Below are positions 18,051 to 27,619 of a DNA stretch of 64,000 nt, piece after piece. The stretch is taken from assembly GCF_012926615.1 (NCBI RefSeq), contig NZ_JABBNU010000001.1, positions 186,001-250,000 on the forward strand, in the 5' to 3' direction. Positions within the stretch are counted from its first letter, which is position 1; every line of letters starts with the position of its first letter. Under the pieces are notes generated by a model, which had not been told where the DNA came from, made no database searches, and worked only from the letters and a program-made list of their open reading frames with translations. This DNA is from Marinigracilibium pacificum. Its GTDB lineage: Bacteria; Bacteroidota; Bacteroidia; Cytophagales; Cyclobacteriaceae. Both the position numbers and the translations under genes were made by a program.

Positions 18051-19441
18051 TGGCAAAACAAAAAACTGCCTTTGTTTGTGAAAATTGTGGCTATGACTCA
18101 CCAAAATGGCTGGGGAAATGCCCTTCATGTAATCAATGGAACACTTTCAAGGAAATAAAACTTGGGTCAGGGAAAAAACATGATACTGACTCGTTATGGG
18201 AAACCTCTATTAATAAGCCCGGAGACTTAACTAAAAATAAAGCTCAGAAACTATCTTCTATAAGCACTGATGAACAGCCAAGGATCATCACAACGGATCT
18301 TGAGTTTAACAGAGTACTTGGAGGTGGTATTGTACCCGGTTCATTGGTATTAATTGGAGGAGAGCCAGGAATTGGAAAATCTACACTAATGCTTCAAATA
18401 TCTGAGTCTCTAGGCAAAGATAAAAAGGTGCTATATGTTAGTGGAGAAGAGAGTGCTCAGCAAATTAGCATGCGAGCTAAAAGAATGTCTCTGGATGCTG
18501 GAGAAATATACTTACTCACCGAAACACAAATTGACCAGATATTCAAAGAAATAAACACAATAGACCCTGACCTTATAATCATAGACTCAATCCAGACAAC
18601 AGTTAGTCCTCAGAATGATTCTATGGCAGGTAGTATCACCCAAATCCGCGATTGTACATCAACATTCATGAAGTTTGCCAAACAAACACAAACTTCAGTA
18701 ATTCTCATCGGTCACATCACAAAGGATGGAAGTATTGCAGGACCAAAAATTCTTGAGCATATGGTTGATACTGTTCTTCAATTTGAAGGTGACAGACATT
18801 TGAGTTACCGGATTCTTCGAACTACCAAGAATAGATTTGGAAGCACAGCTGAACTTGGGATTTATGAAATGATCAAAGATGGTTTAAGGCAAGTAAATAA
18901 TCCCTCTGAAATTCTTTTATCTCAACGTGAAGAGCATTCTTCAGGAATAGCAATTGGGGCCACTCTCGAAGGAAACAGACCACTTTTAGTCGAAATACAA
19001 GCACTAGTAAGCAGTGCCGCTTATGGAACACCTCAAAGAACCTGTACAGGCTTTGATGTCAAACGTCTTAATATGATTCTTGCTGTGCTTGAAAAACGAA
19101 TGGGTTTCCGGCTTAATGCTTATGATGTTTTTATAAATATAGCAGGTGGAATCAAAATAGAAGACCCTGCTATTGATCTGGCTGTTTGTGCTGCGGTAAT
19201 TAGTAGCGCTAACGAAATACCTGTACCTAGAAATGCTTGTTTCGCTGGTGAAGTAGGACTAAGTGGTGAAATCAGAGCAGTAAACAGGGTGGATAACAGA
19301 CTTGCAGAAGCAGAGAAATTAGGTATGGATACATTTTACCTGAGTAGCATGCACAAGAAATCAATCACAGATAAAAAGAATATTAACCTTGGGTGGTGTA
19401 ATAAACTTGGCGACGCACTATCAGATTGGCTTGTCAGATAA
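18050..19441 (+). CDS. radA: DNA repair protein RadA
   Basis: Branch-migration helicase of homologous recombination. Domains in order: zinc finger C10-x2-C13...C24-x2-C27; RecA-like ATPase with Walker A G-G-E-P-G-I-G-K-S-T near residue 100; the RadA-specific K-N-R-F-G motif; and a Lon protease-like C-terminal domain (G-G-I-K-I-E-D-P-A-I-D-L-A, then A-G-E-V-G-L-S-G-E-I-R). Its 463 residues match the family. It overlaps the SNF2 gene by 1 bp at its start. At its end it overlaps the convergent PLP enzyme gene by 21 bp. Confidence 0.97.
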   Translation: MAKQKTAFVCENCGYDSPKWLGKCPSCNQWNTFKEIKLGSGKKHDTDSLWETSINKPGDLTKNKAQKLSSISTDEQPRIITTDLEFNRVLGGGIVPGSLVLIGGEPGIGKSTLMLQISESLGKDKKVLYVSGEESAQQISMRAKRMSLDAGEIYLLTETQIDQIFKEINTIDPDLIIIDSIQTTVSPQNDSMAGSITQIRDCTSTFMKFAKQTQTSVILIGHITKDGSIAGPKILEHMVDTVLQFEGDRHLSYRILRTTKNRFGSTAELGIYEMIKDGLRQVNNPSEILLSQREEHSSGIAIGATLEGNRPLLVEIQALVSSAAYGTPQRTCTGFDVKRLNMILAVLEKRMGFRLNAYDVFINIAGGIKIEDPAIDLAVCAAVISSANEIPVPRNACFAGEVGLSGEIRAVNRVDNRLAEAEKLGMDTFYLSSMHKKSITDKKNINLGWCNKLGDALSDWLVR

Positions 19442-20332
19442 CCCGGGTTTAAATCCTCTCCACCCCTGAAGACCGCCGGTGTGAATAAACAAGATTTTGG
19501 AGCCTGAATTAAAATAATTTTGACTTATTTTTTCCAATAATAACTTAAATGATTTGGTAGTATACACAGGGTCAAGCATCAGACCATAGGTGTTATAAAT
19601 AGTTTTGCTAAACTCCAAAAGATCATTGTTCAACTTTCCGTAAGACCAATTCGCTGGTGTATCCCACATAATTAACTTCTTACAGCCAATAGTAACCAAT
19701 CGAGAGTTTATTTCTTTAACAGTTTCAGTTAGGTTTAAAGCAGGAACAATTATAACCTCAGTATTATAATCTTTAACTCCCTTGGCAATACCTGCAGCAG
19801 TGGTACCTGTGCCTCCACTGACAACAATATAATGATATTGACTTATATTATTGACTCGCTGAATCATATCGATAACTCCCATTTCACCCATTTCGCAACC
19901 TCCACCTTCCGGAATAACCAATGAATCTCGGTATTTATCCTTCATGTCTGATAAAAAGTTGGCTGTATCTTTCAGTTTATAATAATTTCGACTTATAAAT
20001 TGCAAATTCATTCCATACCTTTCACAATCTTGAAGTGTAGGGTTACGTGGTTTAGATTCAAGTTCTTCCCCTCTTATAATCCCGATAGTTTTAAAGCCAT
20101 AAAGTTTCCCGGCAAAAGCTAATGCATGAATATGATTACTGTAAGCACCTCCAAAGCTGATTAAGGTATCACATTTTTTTTCTTTTGCATCTTTTAAATA
20201 GTATTTAAGCTTCCAGTATTTGTTTCCACTAATTTCAGGGTGTAGTTTATCTTCTCTTAAGATATCAACTACTACATTCTCATTGGAAAACAACTCATTG
20301 GCCATTCGTTCAATAATTGGTGGCTTTTCCAT
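19421..20332 (-). CDS. D-cysteine desulfhydrase / ACC deaminase-like PLP enzyme
   Basis: Fold type II PLP enzyme of 303 residues. The Schiff-base lysine is in S-G-N-K-Y-W-K-L-K-Y. F-G-G-A-Y-S-N-H-I-H-A-L-A matches the cofactor-binding helix of ACC deaminase and D-cysteine desulfhydrase. P-E-G-G-G-C and the phosphate-binding S-G-G-T-G-T-T follow. These features cannot separate D-cysteine desulfhydrase from ACC deaminase; the former is commoner in bacteria outside the rhizosphere. The last seven codons overlap radA on the opposite strand. Confidence 0.88.
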   Translation of the reverse strand: MEKPPIIERMANELFSNENVVVDILREDKLHPEISGNKYWKLKYYLKDAKEKKCDTLISFGGAYSNHIHALAFAGKLYGFKTIGIIRGEELESKPRNPTLQDCERYGMNLQFISRNYYKLKDTANFLSDMKDKYRDSLVIPEGGGCEMGEMGVIDMIQRVNNISQYHYIVVSGGTGTTAAGIAKGVKDYNTEVIIVPALNLTETVKEINSRLVTIGCKKLIMWDTPANWSYGKLNNDLLEFSKTIYNTYGLMLDPVYTTKSFKLLLEKISQNYFNSGSKILFIHTGGLQGWRGFKPGLSDKPI

Positions 20333-20362
20333 AAATCAAAAATAGGTTAACTTCGCATACTC

Positions 20363-21388
20363 ATGCAAGAATTAGAAGAGTATTCAGATAGCGATGAATT
20401 ATACGAGCATTATCGTATAGTTTGTGATCCTAAGCAAACTTTATTGCGGATAGATAAGTTTTTAATGGATAGGTTACCAAATGTAACCCGGTCAAAACTA
20501 CAGACAGCAATCAAAGACGGCTTTGTAAAAGTGAATGATGGTTTGGTAAAGCCAAATTATAAGGTTCACCCTGGTGATGAAATAATCATTGCATTACCAG
20601 AGCCTCCAAAAGAGTCAGAAGTAGTTCCGGAAAACATCCCATTAAACATTAAATATGAGGATGACCATTTACTTGTTGTGGAAAAGCCAGCAGGAATGGT
20701 TGTTCATCCAGCCTATAATAACTGGACAGGTACATTAGTTAATGCTCTTGCCTATCATTTTGAACAACTTCCTGAAATGCCCGGAAATACCGGAAGGCCA
20801 GGTTTAGTTCATCGAATAGATAAAGACACAAGTGGCCTATTGGTAATTGCAAAAACCGAAAAAGCGATGACCGGATTAGCAAAACAGTTTTTCGACCACT
20901 CCATAGACAGGACCTACACGGCAATGGTCTGGGGAATTCCAAAAGAGGAAATGGGAACAATAAACTCTCCACTCGGCAGACACCCTAAAGACAGACGTAT
21001 AGTTACAGTTGTTGAAGAAGATAACGGAGGTAAACATGCAATTACTCATTATTCAAAAATAGAAGACCTTAGATATGTTTCATTAATTGAATGTCGCCTT
21101 GAAACAGGAAGGACACATCAAATTAGGGCTCATATGAAGTCAATTGGTCACCCATTATTTAATGATGTAACTTACGGAGGAGATAAGGTGTTAAAAGGGG
21201 CTAAATTTTCAAAATATACCAGCTTTGTAGATAATTGCTTTAAAATAATGCCACGGCAAGCGTTACACGCCAAATCACTAGGTTTTATTCATCCGGTAAC
21301 CACTGAAAAACTTTATTTTGAATCGGAACTACCCGAGGATTTTGTCGCAGTTATAGAGAAATGGAGACATTATGTTCAATATAATTGA
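20363..21388 (+). CDS. RluA-family 23S rRNA pseudouridine synthase (RluD-like)
   Basis: 341 residues. An N-terminal S4 RNA-binding domain (R-I-D-K-F-L-M-D-R-L-P-N-V-T-R-S-K-L-Q) precedes the pseudouridine synthase core, whose catalytic Asp is in H-R-I-D-K-D-T-S-G-L-L-V. Also seen are V-V-H-P-A-Y-N-N, the R-T-H-Q-I-R-A-H-M motif and the G-D-x-x-Y-G segment. The S4 domain and full length favour RluD (helix 69 of 23S rRNA), but RluC cannot be excluded. It lies 30 bp from the divergent PLP enzyme gene and 33 bp before hemH. Confidence 0.93.
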   Translation: MQELEEYSDSDELYEHYRIVCDPKQTLLRIDKFLMDRLPNVTRSKLQTAIKDGFVKVNDGLVKPNYKVHPGDEIIIALPEPPKESEVVPENIPLNIKYEDDHLLVVEKPAGMVVHPAYNNWTGTLVNALAYHFEQLPEMPGNTGRPGLVHRIDKDTSGLLVIAKTEKAMTGLAKQFFDHSIDRTYTAMVWGIPKEEMGTINSPLGRHPKDRRIVTVVEEDNGGKHAITHYSKIEDLRYVSLIECRLETGRTHQIRAHMKSIGHPLFNDVTYGGDKVLKGAKFSKYTSFVDNCFKIMPRQALHAKSLGFIHPVTTEKLYFESELPEDFVAVIEKWRHYVQYN

Positions 21389-21421
21389 AACATAAATTTT
21401 AATATATAGTTTCAAACAGAT

Positions 21422-22444
21422 ATGAATACCACTAATAAAAAAACTGGCGTCTTATTAATAAATCTGGGCACTCCAGATAGTCCAAAAGTCTCTGACGTCA
21501 GGTCATACCTTACACAATTTTTAAATGACCCAAGAGTCATCGACCTTCCAACAATTAAAAGGACATTACTTGTTAATGGAATTATTGTTCCTTTCAGGGC
21601 CAAAGGTTCTTCAAAAGAATACCAAAAGCTTTGGACTGAAAACGGCTCACCTTTGCTCTATTACAGTGTGCAGACAAAGGAAAAACTTCAAGAAGCACTT
21701 GGTGATGAAGTTACTGTAGAGTTAGCAATGCGCTATAAAAACCCGTCGATACCTGATGTTTTGGAAAAAATGAGGAAGGAAAATTATGACAAAATCATTG
21801 TTCTGCCACTTTTTCCTCAATATGCTTCAGCTACAAATGGGTCTGCAATTGAAGAGGTATTCAGAGTTATCAGTAAATGGTGGGTTATACCTGAATTAGA
21901 CTTCGTGGGTCAGTTTTGGGATCACCCTTTATATATTGAGGCGTTTGCTGAAATCGGCAACAAGTTTAATATTGAAGAATACGATCATGTTATTTTTAGT
22001 TACCATGGTTTGCCAACTAGGCAGGTTGATAAAGTTTATGACAACGGACTTTGTGAAGATCATGACTGTGAGCTTGAAATAACTGAGGAAAATAAATTTT
22101 GCTATAAAGCAACTTCTTATGCTACAACACGGGCGATTGCTGAAAATCTAAATATACCTGAAGATAAGTATACTGTTGCATTTCAGTCAAGGCTTGACAA
22201 AGAATGGTTAGAGCCATTTGCTGACAAAACAGTGATCGAACAAGCTAAAAAAGGAGCTAAGAAGCTGTTATTTTTTAGCCCTGCATTTACTGCTGATTGT
22301 CTTGAAACAATTGTTGAAATTGGAGAGGGTTACCAGGAATTATTCGAAGAACATGGCGGTGAAAAAGTACAACTAGTCCCTAGTTTAAATGATCACCCTA
22401 AATGGATAGAATGTTTAAAAGATATTGTAAAAAAGAGGATATAA
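21422..22444 (+). CDS. hemH: Ferrochelatase
   Basis: Inserts Fe2+ into protoporphyrin IX, the last step of protoheme synthesis. 340 residues beginning G-V-L-L-I-N-L-G-T-P-D-S-P. The metal and porphyrin-site His lies in F-S-Y-H-G-L-P-T-R-Q. F-Q-S-R-L-D-K-E-W-L and S-P-A-F-T-A-D-C-L-E-T-I-V-E-I follow as in other HemH proteins. Cysteines at C-E-D-H-D-C and F-C-Y-K are present; some bacterial HemH proteins use such cysteines for a 2Fe-2S cluster, which is not proven here. Strong hairpin terminator downstream. Confidence 0.97.
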   Translation: MNTTNKKTGVLLINLGTPDSPKVSDVRSYLTQFLNDPRVIDLPTIKRTLLVNGIIVPFRAKGSSKEYQKLWTENGSPLLYYSVQTKEKLQEALGDEVTVELAMRYKNPSIPDVLEKMRKENYDKIIVLPLFPQYASATNGSAIEEVFRVISKWWVIPELDFVGQFWDHPLYIEAFAEIGNKFNIEEYDHVIFSYHGLPTRQVDKVYDNGLCEDHDCELEITEENKFCYKATSYATTRAIAENLNIPEDKYTVAFQSRLDKEWLEPFADKTVIEQAKKGAKKLLFFSPAFTADCLETIVEIGEGYQELFEEHGGEKVQLVPSLNDHPKWIECLKDIVKKRI

Positions 22445-22446
22445 AA

Positions 22447-22468
22447 AAAGGCTGCAATTGCAGCCTTT
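22447..22468. terminator. Terminator between hemH and the DUF6263 gene
   Basis: Perfect palindrome AAAGGCTGCAA / TTGCAGCCTTT directly after the hemH stop, followed by T-rich sequence. Symmetric, so it can serve both converging genes. Confidence 0.85.
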
Positions 22469-22488
22469 CTTATTTCTAATAATAACTA

Positions 22489-23427
22489 TTATTTCAAATT
22501 CTGAATTTTCACTTCAGTAGTCACTTCCATAGGAATAACCATTAGCTGACCACTTGTAGGCTCAGTAATTTTCATATCTCCTTTAGCCATTTGAAGATAA
22601 AGTGCTTTTTGAGGAACAGAGTTCTCATTCAAAAATGCCTCTCCTTGTAATTGACCAGAAAGATCAACTTTAGCTTCCATTCCCATAATGTTCATTGATG
22701 CTCCTTCTGGAGTTTTCATTGATCCTTTGATATCAACTTTTGAAACATTATTTTCAACTGATGCAAAATTGAAGTCTTTTGTTGCTGTCATGTCAAAATT
22801 ACCAACAGCAATTTTACTATCATTTTTCCAGCTATCGCCTTTAGATGCTCCACCTTCCTTAAGAGAAATAAAGATTTGATTAAACATTTCTCTAATCTGG
22901 CCTTCAGAAATTGTTGATTTCAACTGAGTCTTAACCATATCTTTCTGCATTGCAGGTAAGTCACCAAGCGAAGTCATAATTTTTTCAATTAACTCATCTG
23001 CACCTTTCACATTAGTAATAGTACCATTATTGTCAATATCAAAACTATATGTATGACCTACAAAACTCTTGTAAAGTCCTCCCATAGCTCCACCACCTTT
23101 TTCTGCTTCGTTTTCAGAATCATACTCAGTTACCTGACCATTACTTGAAGTCGAGCTTTTAAATGCAGATACAACTGCTTCAATTTTTGAAGTTGAGCCA
23201 GATGATTCGACCACGTTCATGTCAAATACATAAGTTGAATTGCTCTTAATCTCCTGCTTCTGACTCATGATTGTCTGAATCATAGTCACATCACTCGCAT
23301 ACGAATACTTAAACTTGTCTCCCTTATTAAAAGAATAGCTAATATCTTTTTTATAAATGGTAAAAGAGGCAAGTACTAGCACTCCTAGAATACCCAATAA
23401 GGAGATTGATCTTAAATTCTTTGTCAT
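22489..23427 (-). CDS. Exported DUF6263-like protein
   Basis: 312 residues from ATG 23427, which gives an N-terminal hydrophobic anchor (L-L-G-I-L-G-V-L-V-L-A-S-F). The upstream in-frame ATG at 23481 would add 18 residues before this signal. The remainder is beta-rich and polar, with repeated short K/S/T-rich strands and F-x-F-N-K-G-D-K-F-K-Y near the N-terminus, matching DUF6263-like envelope proteins of Bacteroidota. No enzyme motif. The function is not known. Confidence 0.75.
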   Translation of the reverse strand: MTKNLRSISLLGILGVLVLASFTIYKKDISYSFNKGDKFKYSYASDVTMIQTIMSQKQEIKSNSTYVFDMNVVESSGSTSKIEAVVSAFKSSTSSNGQVTEYDSENEAEKGGGAMGGLYKSFVGHTYSFDIDNNGTITNVKGADELIEKIMTSLGDLPAMQKDMVKTQLKSTISEGQIREMFNQIFISLKEGGASKGDSWKNDSKIAVGNFDMTATKDFNFASVENNVSKVDIKGSMKTPEGASMNIMGMEAKVDLSGQLQGEAFLNENSVPQKALYLQMAKGDMKITEPTSGQLMVIPMEVTTEVKIQNLK

Positions 23428-23548
23428 TTTATTTAAATCTAGTTGTTTGATTGATAAATCAGAGGCCAATTTAACAAACATTTTTTGTTATAGTAAAGGG
23501 TTTTTCATTTATTGATATAAAATTCAATTATTGTAAAATGTCATTCCT

Positions 23549-24853
23549 ATGAGAAATATAACACTTTCAATAATACTATTATGTTCATTCAGCTTTATTT
23601 GCTCTGCTCAAAAACTTAATGATAAAGCAATTAAAAAGGCCGAGGAATTAGAACAAAGGGTTATTGAATTAAGAAGACACTTCCATGAAAACCCTGAATT
23701 ATCCAATAGGGAGTTTAATACTGCTGAAAAAATAGCTGAGCACTTAAAAAGCCTGGGACTAGAAGTTACAACTGGTATTGCAAAAACTGGAGTGGTGGGC
23801 ATATTGAAAGGAGGAAAGCCAGGCCCTGTTATTGGATTAAGAGCTGATATTGATGCTTTACCTGTTACAGAAAGAAATGAATTAAGTTTTAAAAGTCAGG
23901 TAATCTCCGAATATAACGGAAAAGAAACAGGAGTGATGCACGCATGTGGCCATGATACACATATAGCTATTTTATTAGGTGTGGCAGAAGTTCTTTCTAG
24001 TGTTAAAAATGACTTGAGAGGTACAGTTAAATTTATTTTCCAACCTGCAGAAGAGGGAGCTCCTCCTGGAGAAGAAGGCGGGGCTGAACTAATGGTCAAA
24101 GAAGGTGTATTAACCAATCCAGATGTAGATGTGATTTTTGGGCTTCACATTAATGCCGGCACACCAGTCGGACAAATAAAAATTAAAAAAGGTGGTATTA
24201 TGGCTGCTTCAGATAGGTTTGTTGTAAAAATCAAAGGAGATCAAACACATGGCTCAACTCCTTGGGGTGGAACAGACCCAATTGCAATTTCAGGACAAAT
24301 AATTAATGGTTTTCAACATATAATCAGCCGCCACACAGAGTTAACTAAAGAGGCAGCAGTTATCAGTATTGGAATGGTACAGGCAGGTGTTCGCTTTAAC
24401 ATTATTCCTGAAGAAGCTACTTTAACAGGAACAATTCGAACTCTCGATACAAAAATGAGGGATGAAATACATCGAAGAATGAAACTTGTAGCCACAAACA
24501 TTGCAGAGTCACATGGAGGAACTGCAGAAGTAGAAATTCAAAAGATGGTTCCCGTAACTTATAATAACTTTGAACTAACTGAAGAAATCATGCCTTCACT
24601 TAAAAAAGCAGCTCAAAATGGAGATCTCATAGAAACAAAAGCTGTTACTGGAGGAGAAGACTTTGCTTATTATCAGGAAAAAATTCCAGGTGTTTATTTC
24701 TTCATAGGTGGTAAGGTTGAAAATACTGATCCTAATATAATGAAAAAGACATCCCAGCACCATACACCAGACTTTATGATTGATGAAGCGGGGATGTTAA
24801 CAGGAATGAAAGCATTTATACATATTACTTTAGATTATATGACTTCAAACTAA
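23549..24853 (+). CDS. Exported M20-family amidohydrolase
   Basis: 434 residues with a signal peptide (L-S-I-I-L-L-C-S-F-S-F-I-C-S-A-Q). The M20D amidohydrolase core (hippurate hydrolase / IAA-amino acid hydrolase / N-acyl-amino acid amidohydrolase group) shows R-R-x-F-H-E-N-P-E-L, G-L-R-A-D-I-D-A-L, metal ligands in H-A-C-G-H-D-T-H, P-A-E-E-G-A, G-L-H-I-N and a final H-H-T-P-D-F. It probably removes acyl groups from N-acyl amino acids or cleaves small dipeptides in the periplasm. It is a different subgroup from the cytoplasmic M20 at 54428-55585, which has no signal peptide. Confidence 0.9.
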   Translation: MRNITLSIILLCSFSFICSAQKLNDKAIKKAEELEQRVIELRRHFHENPELSNREFNTAEKIAEHLKSLGLEVTTGIAKTGVVGILKGGKPGPVIGLRADIDALPVTERNELSFKSQVISEYNGKETGVMHACGHDTHIAILLGVAEVLSSVKNDLRGTVKFIFQPAEEGAPPGEEGGAELMVKEGVLTNPDVDVIFGLHINAGTPVGQIKIKKGGIMAASDRFVVKIKGDQTHGSTPWGGTDPIAISGQIINGFQHIISRHTELTKEAAVISIGMVQAGVRFNIIPEEATLTGTIRTLDTKMRDEIHRRMKLVATNIAESHGGTAEVEIQKMVPVTYNNFELTEEIMPSLKKAAQNGDLIETKAVTGGEDFAYYQEKIPGVYFFIGGKVENTDPNIMKKTSQHHTPDFMIDEAGMLTGMKAFIHITLDYMTSN

Positions 24854-24858
24854 TAAAA

Positions 24859-24886
24859 AAAGCCCTTTCATTACTGAAAGGGCTTT
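24859..24886. terminator. Bidirectional terminator between M20 and cysteine desulfurase genes
   Basis: Twelve-bp inverted repeat AAAGCCCTTTCA / TGAAAGGGCTTT with a 4-nt loop, flanked by an A-run on the left and T-rich sequence on the right. Confidence 0.87.
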
Positions 24887-24902
24887 CTATTATTTTATCA
24901 AA

Positions 24903-26039
24903 TCAGGCATTAACCTTATCAAATTCTTTTATAGTATCTACGAGATAATCTGCCTCTTCAAGAGTATTAAATCTTCCAAAAGAAAACCGAACAGCAGCTT
25001 CAGCCTCATTCCTGTTTAATTCAGCTAAAACATGAGATCCAGCTGCAGCACCCGAAGAGCATGCAGACCCACCGGAACATGAAATCCCTTTAAGATCAAG
25101 ATTAAACAATAACATATCCTTATCCATTCTCTCAGGGAAATTAACAGATAGCACTGTATATAAACTTTTATCAAGTTCTGCGCTCAATCCATTGAAAGAA
25201 ACTCCTTCAATTTCATTTTGTAACCTGGCAATTATATGAGATTTTATTTGTTCCATCTTAGCTCTGTCCTCTTTCATTTCATCATAGCTAAGTTCCAGAG
25301 CCTTTGCCAAACCAACAATACCGTAGACATTTTCTGTTCCTCCTCTAAAACCTCTTTCCTGAGCACCACCATGTATAAATGCCGGTATTCTCTTTTTCTT
25401 ATTTACATAAATAAAGCCAATTCCTTTTGGCCCATGAAATTTATGAGCTGATGCAGCAAGGGTATTAAGGTTTAGTTTTTGAACATCATGAACAAAATGA
25501 CCCATCGTTTGAACAGTGTCAGTATGGAAAAACACATCATGCTCATTGCATAGATCAGCCACACGTTGAATATCAGTTAAGTTACCGATTTCATTATTGG
25601 CGTGCATTAAACTCACAATTGTCGAGATATCTTCTTTTAATAAAGACTCAAGATGATCATAATCAACAGACCCCTTTTCATCAAGCTTTACAAAAACTAA
25701 CTCAACATTATGTTTTGCAAGGTATTCGGAAGTATGTAAAACTGCGTGATGTTCGATTGGAGAAGTAATTAACCTTTTATATCCAAAAGTTTCAATTGCG
25801 CACCTTAGTGCCATATTATCTGCTTCAGTACCTCCTGAGGTAAAAAATATCTCTGATGGTGTTGCATTAATAAGCTGTGCTACCTTTTTACGTGCTCTTT
25901 CGATCTCAGACCTAACAGCCCTTCCATGGGCATGTGTTGATGAAGGGTTACCATAACCATCTCTCATTAAAGGAATCATAACATCCAAAACACGCTCATC
26001 AATTGGCGTAGTCGCAGCATTATCAAAATAAAACCTCAT
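24903..26039 (-). CDS. Cysteine desulfurase (NifS/IscS family)
   Basis: Takes sulfur from cysteine for Fe-S cluster and thiolation pathways. PLP enzyme of 378 residues starting M-R-F-Y-F-D-N-A-A-T-T-P. The Schiff-base lysine is in A-S-A-H-K-F-H-G-P-K-G. The catalytic cysteine lies on the loop C-S-G-G-S-A-C-S-S-G. T-E-A-D-N-M-A and H-A-N-N-E-I-G are also conserved. No iscU, iscA or sufE is adjacent, so whether it serves Fe-S assembly or tRNA thiolation is open. Confidence 0.95.
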   Translation of the reverse strand: MRFYFDNAATTPIDERVLDVMIPLMRDGYGNPSSTHAHGRAVRSEIERARKKVAQLINATPSEIFFTSGGTEADNMALRCAIETFGYKRLITSPIEHHAVLHTSEYLAKHNVELVFVKLDEKGSVDYDHLESLLKEDISTIVSLMHANNEIGNLTDIQRVADLCNEHDVFFHTDTVQTMGHFVHDVQKLNLNTLAASAHKFHGPKGIGFIYVNKKKRIPAFIHGGAQERGFRGGTENVYGIVGLAKALELSYDEMKEDRAKMEQIKSHIIARLQNEIEGVSFNGLSAELDKSLYTVLSVNFPERMDKDMLLFNLDLKGISCSGGSACSSGAAAGSHVLAELNRNEAEAAVRFSFGRFNTLEEADYLVDTIKEFDKVNA

Positions 26040-26094
26040 TATCTATCATGTTTATACACAAAGATACATAAATTTCACATGCCTAAAACAAAAA

Positions 26095-26121
26095 AAGGGA
26101 TCAGCAATATGCCAATCCCTT
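26095..26121 (-). terminator. Terminator of glmM
   Basis: Stem AAGGGAT / ATCCCTT; on the minus strand it is followed by seven U residues. Confidence 0.75.
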
Positions 26122-26142
26122 CAAATTCCTTACACCTAACAA

Positions 26143-27540
26143 TTACTCTCTATGGTGGATTATCTCACGGATATCATCCATAATTTTATGTGCTAAATGC
26201 TCTGCAGTAGCAAGTGATTCAGACTCACTATAAATTCTGATAATAGGTTCGGTATTACTCTTACGTAAATGAACCCATTCCTTATCAAACTCTATTTTAA
26301 CACCATCAATCGTATTGACAGGCTGCTTTTTATATTTATCCTGAACTGAAACCAGAATATCATCAACATTGATTTCCGGAGTTAGTTCAATTTTATTTTT
26401 AGAAATATGGTAATTCGGATATTTAGACCTCAACATACTTGATGACTTTCCAAACTTAGCCAGGTGAGTTAAAAATAGCGCAATTCCAACTAATGCATCC
26501 CGTCCATAATGAAGTTCAGGATAAATTATCCCGCCATTGCCTTCCCCTCCAATAACAGCTTTTACTTCCTTCATTTTTTCAACCACGTTTACCTCACCAA
26601 CAGCTGAAGCAAAATATTCACCACCGTGCTTCTCAGTTACATCTCTTAAGGCTCGTGTTGAGCTTAGGTTTGATACCGTATTACCCTTAGTGTTAGACAA
26701 AACATAGTCTGAAACAGCAACTAAAGTATATTCTTCTCCAAAAGGAGTGCCATCATTACTTATCAAAGCAAGTCTATCTACATCCGGGTCAACCACAATA
26801 CCCAAATCATAGCTCCCCTTTTCGATAGTTTTAATTATATCTCCTAAATGCTCAGGAAGGGGTTCAGGATTATGAGCAAACAATCCATTAGGCTCACAAT
26901 TAATTTTTTCTATTACTAGAACACCCAGGGCTTCAAGAAGTTTTGGAACTGCAATTCCTCCTGATGAGTTAACAGCATCTACAGCAATTTTGAATTTTGC
27001 GTTTTCTATAGCCTTAACATCAACTAAAGGAAGGTCCAGAATTTTCTTTATATGCTTATCAAGAGAGTCTTCTTTGTGAGTTAAAGATCCAAGATTTTTA
27101 ACTTCTGCAAATTTAATATCTCCCTTTTCAGCAATTTCAAGAAGCTTTTCTCCGTCACTAGCTGAAATAAACTCTCCTTTATTATTCAATAATTTAAGAG
27201 CATTCCATTGTATTGGATTATGTGATGCTGTAAGTATTATTCCTCCGTGAGCTTTTTCTTCTACCACCATCATTTCAACTGTTGGTGTAGTCGATAGGCC
27301 AAGGTCAACAATATCAATTCCTAATCCTTGAAGAGTTGAGCAAACTAAATTGCTTATCATTTCTCCAGAAGGTCTTGCGTCACGACCTAAAACGACCTTA
27401 AGTTTTTTGTCTTTATTGTTCTCAATTAACCACTGGCCATAGGCAGCAGCAAATTTTACGGCGTCAATTGGTGTTAGTGAATCACCTTGAGTACCACCAA
27501 TTGTTCCCCGAATACCAGAGATTGATTTAATTAACGTCAC
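26143..27540 (-). CDS. glmM: Phosphoglucosamine mutase / phosphomannomutase family protein
   Basis: 465 residues with a GTG start. The four phosphohexomutase signatures are in order: catalytic phosphoserine loop T-A-S-H-N-P, Mg2+-binding D-P-D-V-D-R, sugar-binding G-E-G-N-G-G, and phosphate-binding R-K-S-N-T-E-P-I-I-R. In Bacteroidota this COG1109 gene usually supplies glucosamine-1-phosphate for UDP-GlcNAc and cell wall synthesis. Phosphomannomutase activity cannot be excluded from sequence. Monocistronic with its own terminator. Confidence 0.93.
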   Translation of the reverse strand: MTLIKSISGIRGTIGGTQGDSLTPIDAVKFAAAYGQWLIENNKDKKLKVVLGRDARPSGEMISNLVCSTLQGLGIDIVDLGLSTTPTVEMMVVEEKAHGGIILTASHNPIQWNALKLLNNKGEFISASDGEKLLEIAEKGDIKFAEVKNLGSLTHKEDSLDKHIKKILDLPLVDVKAIENAKFKIAVDAVNSSGGIAVPKLLEALGVLVIEKINCEPNGLFAHNPEPLPEHLGDIIKTIEKGSYDLGIVVDPDVDRLALISNDGTPFGEEYTLVAVSDYVLSNTKGNTVSNLSSTRALRDVTEKHGGEYFASAVGEVNVVEKMKEVKAVIGGEGNGGIIYPELHYGRDALVGIALFLTHLAKFGKSSSMLRSKYPNYHISKNKIELTPEINVDDILVSVQDKYKKQPVNTIDGVKIEFDKEWVHLRKSNTEPIIRIYSESESLATAEHLAHKIMDDIREIIHHRE

Positions 27541-27619
27541 GGATAAATAAATTTAAATTCCCCCCCAAAGCTAAGTAATAGGAAGGAACATTTTAAAGAA
27601 GGACTAAATATTTATATTA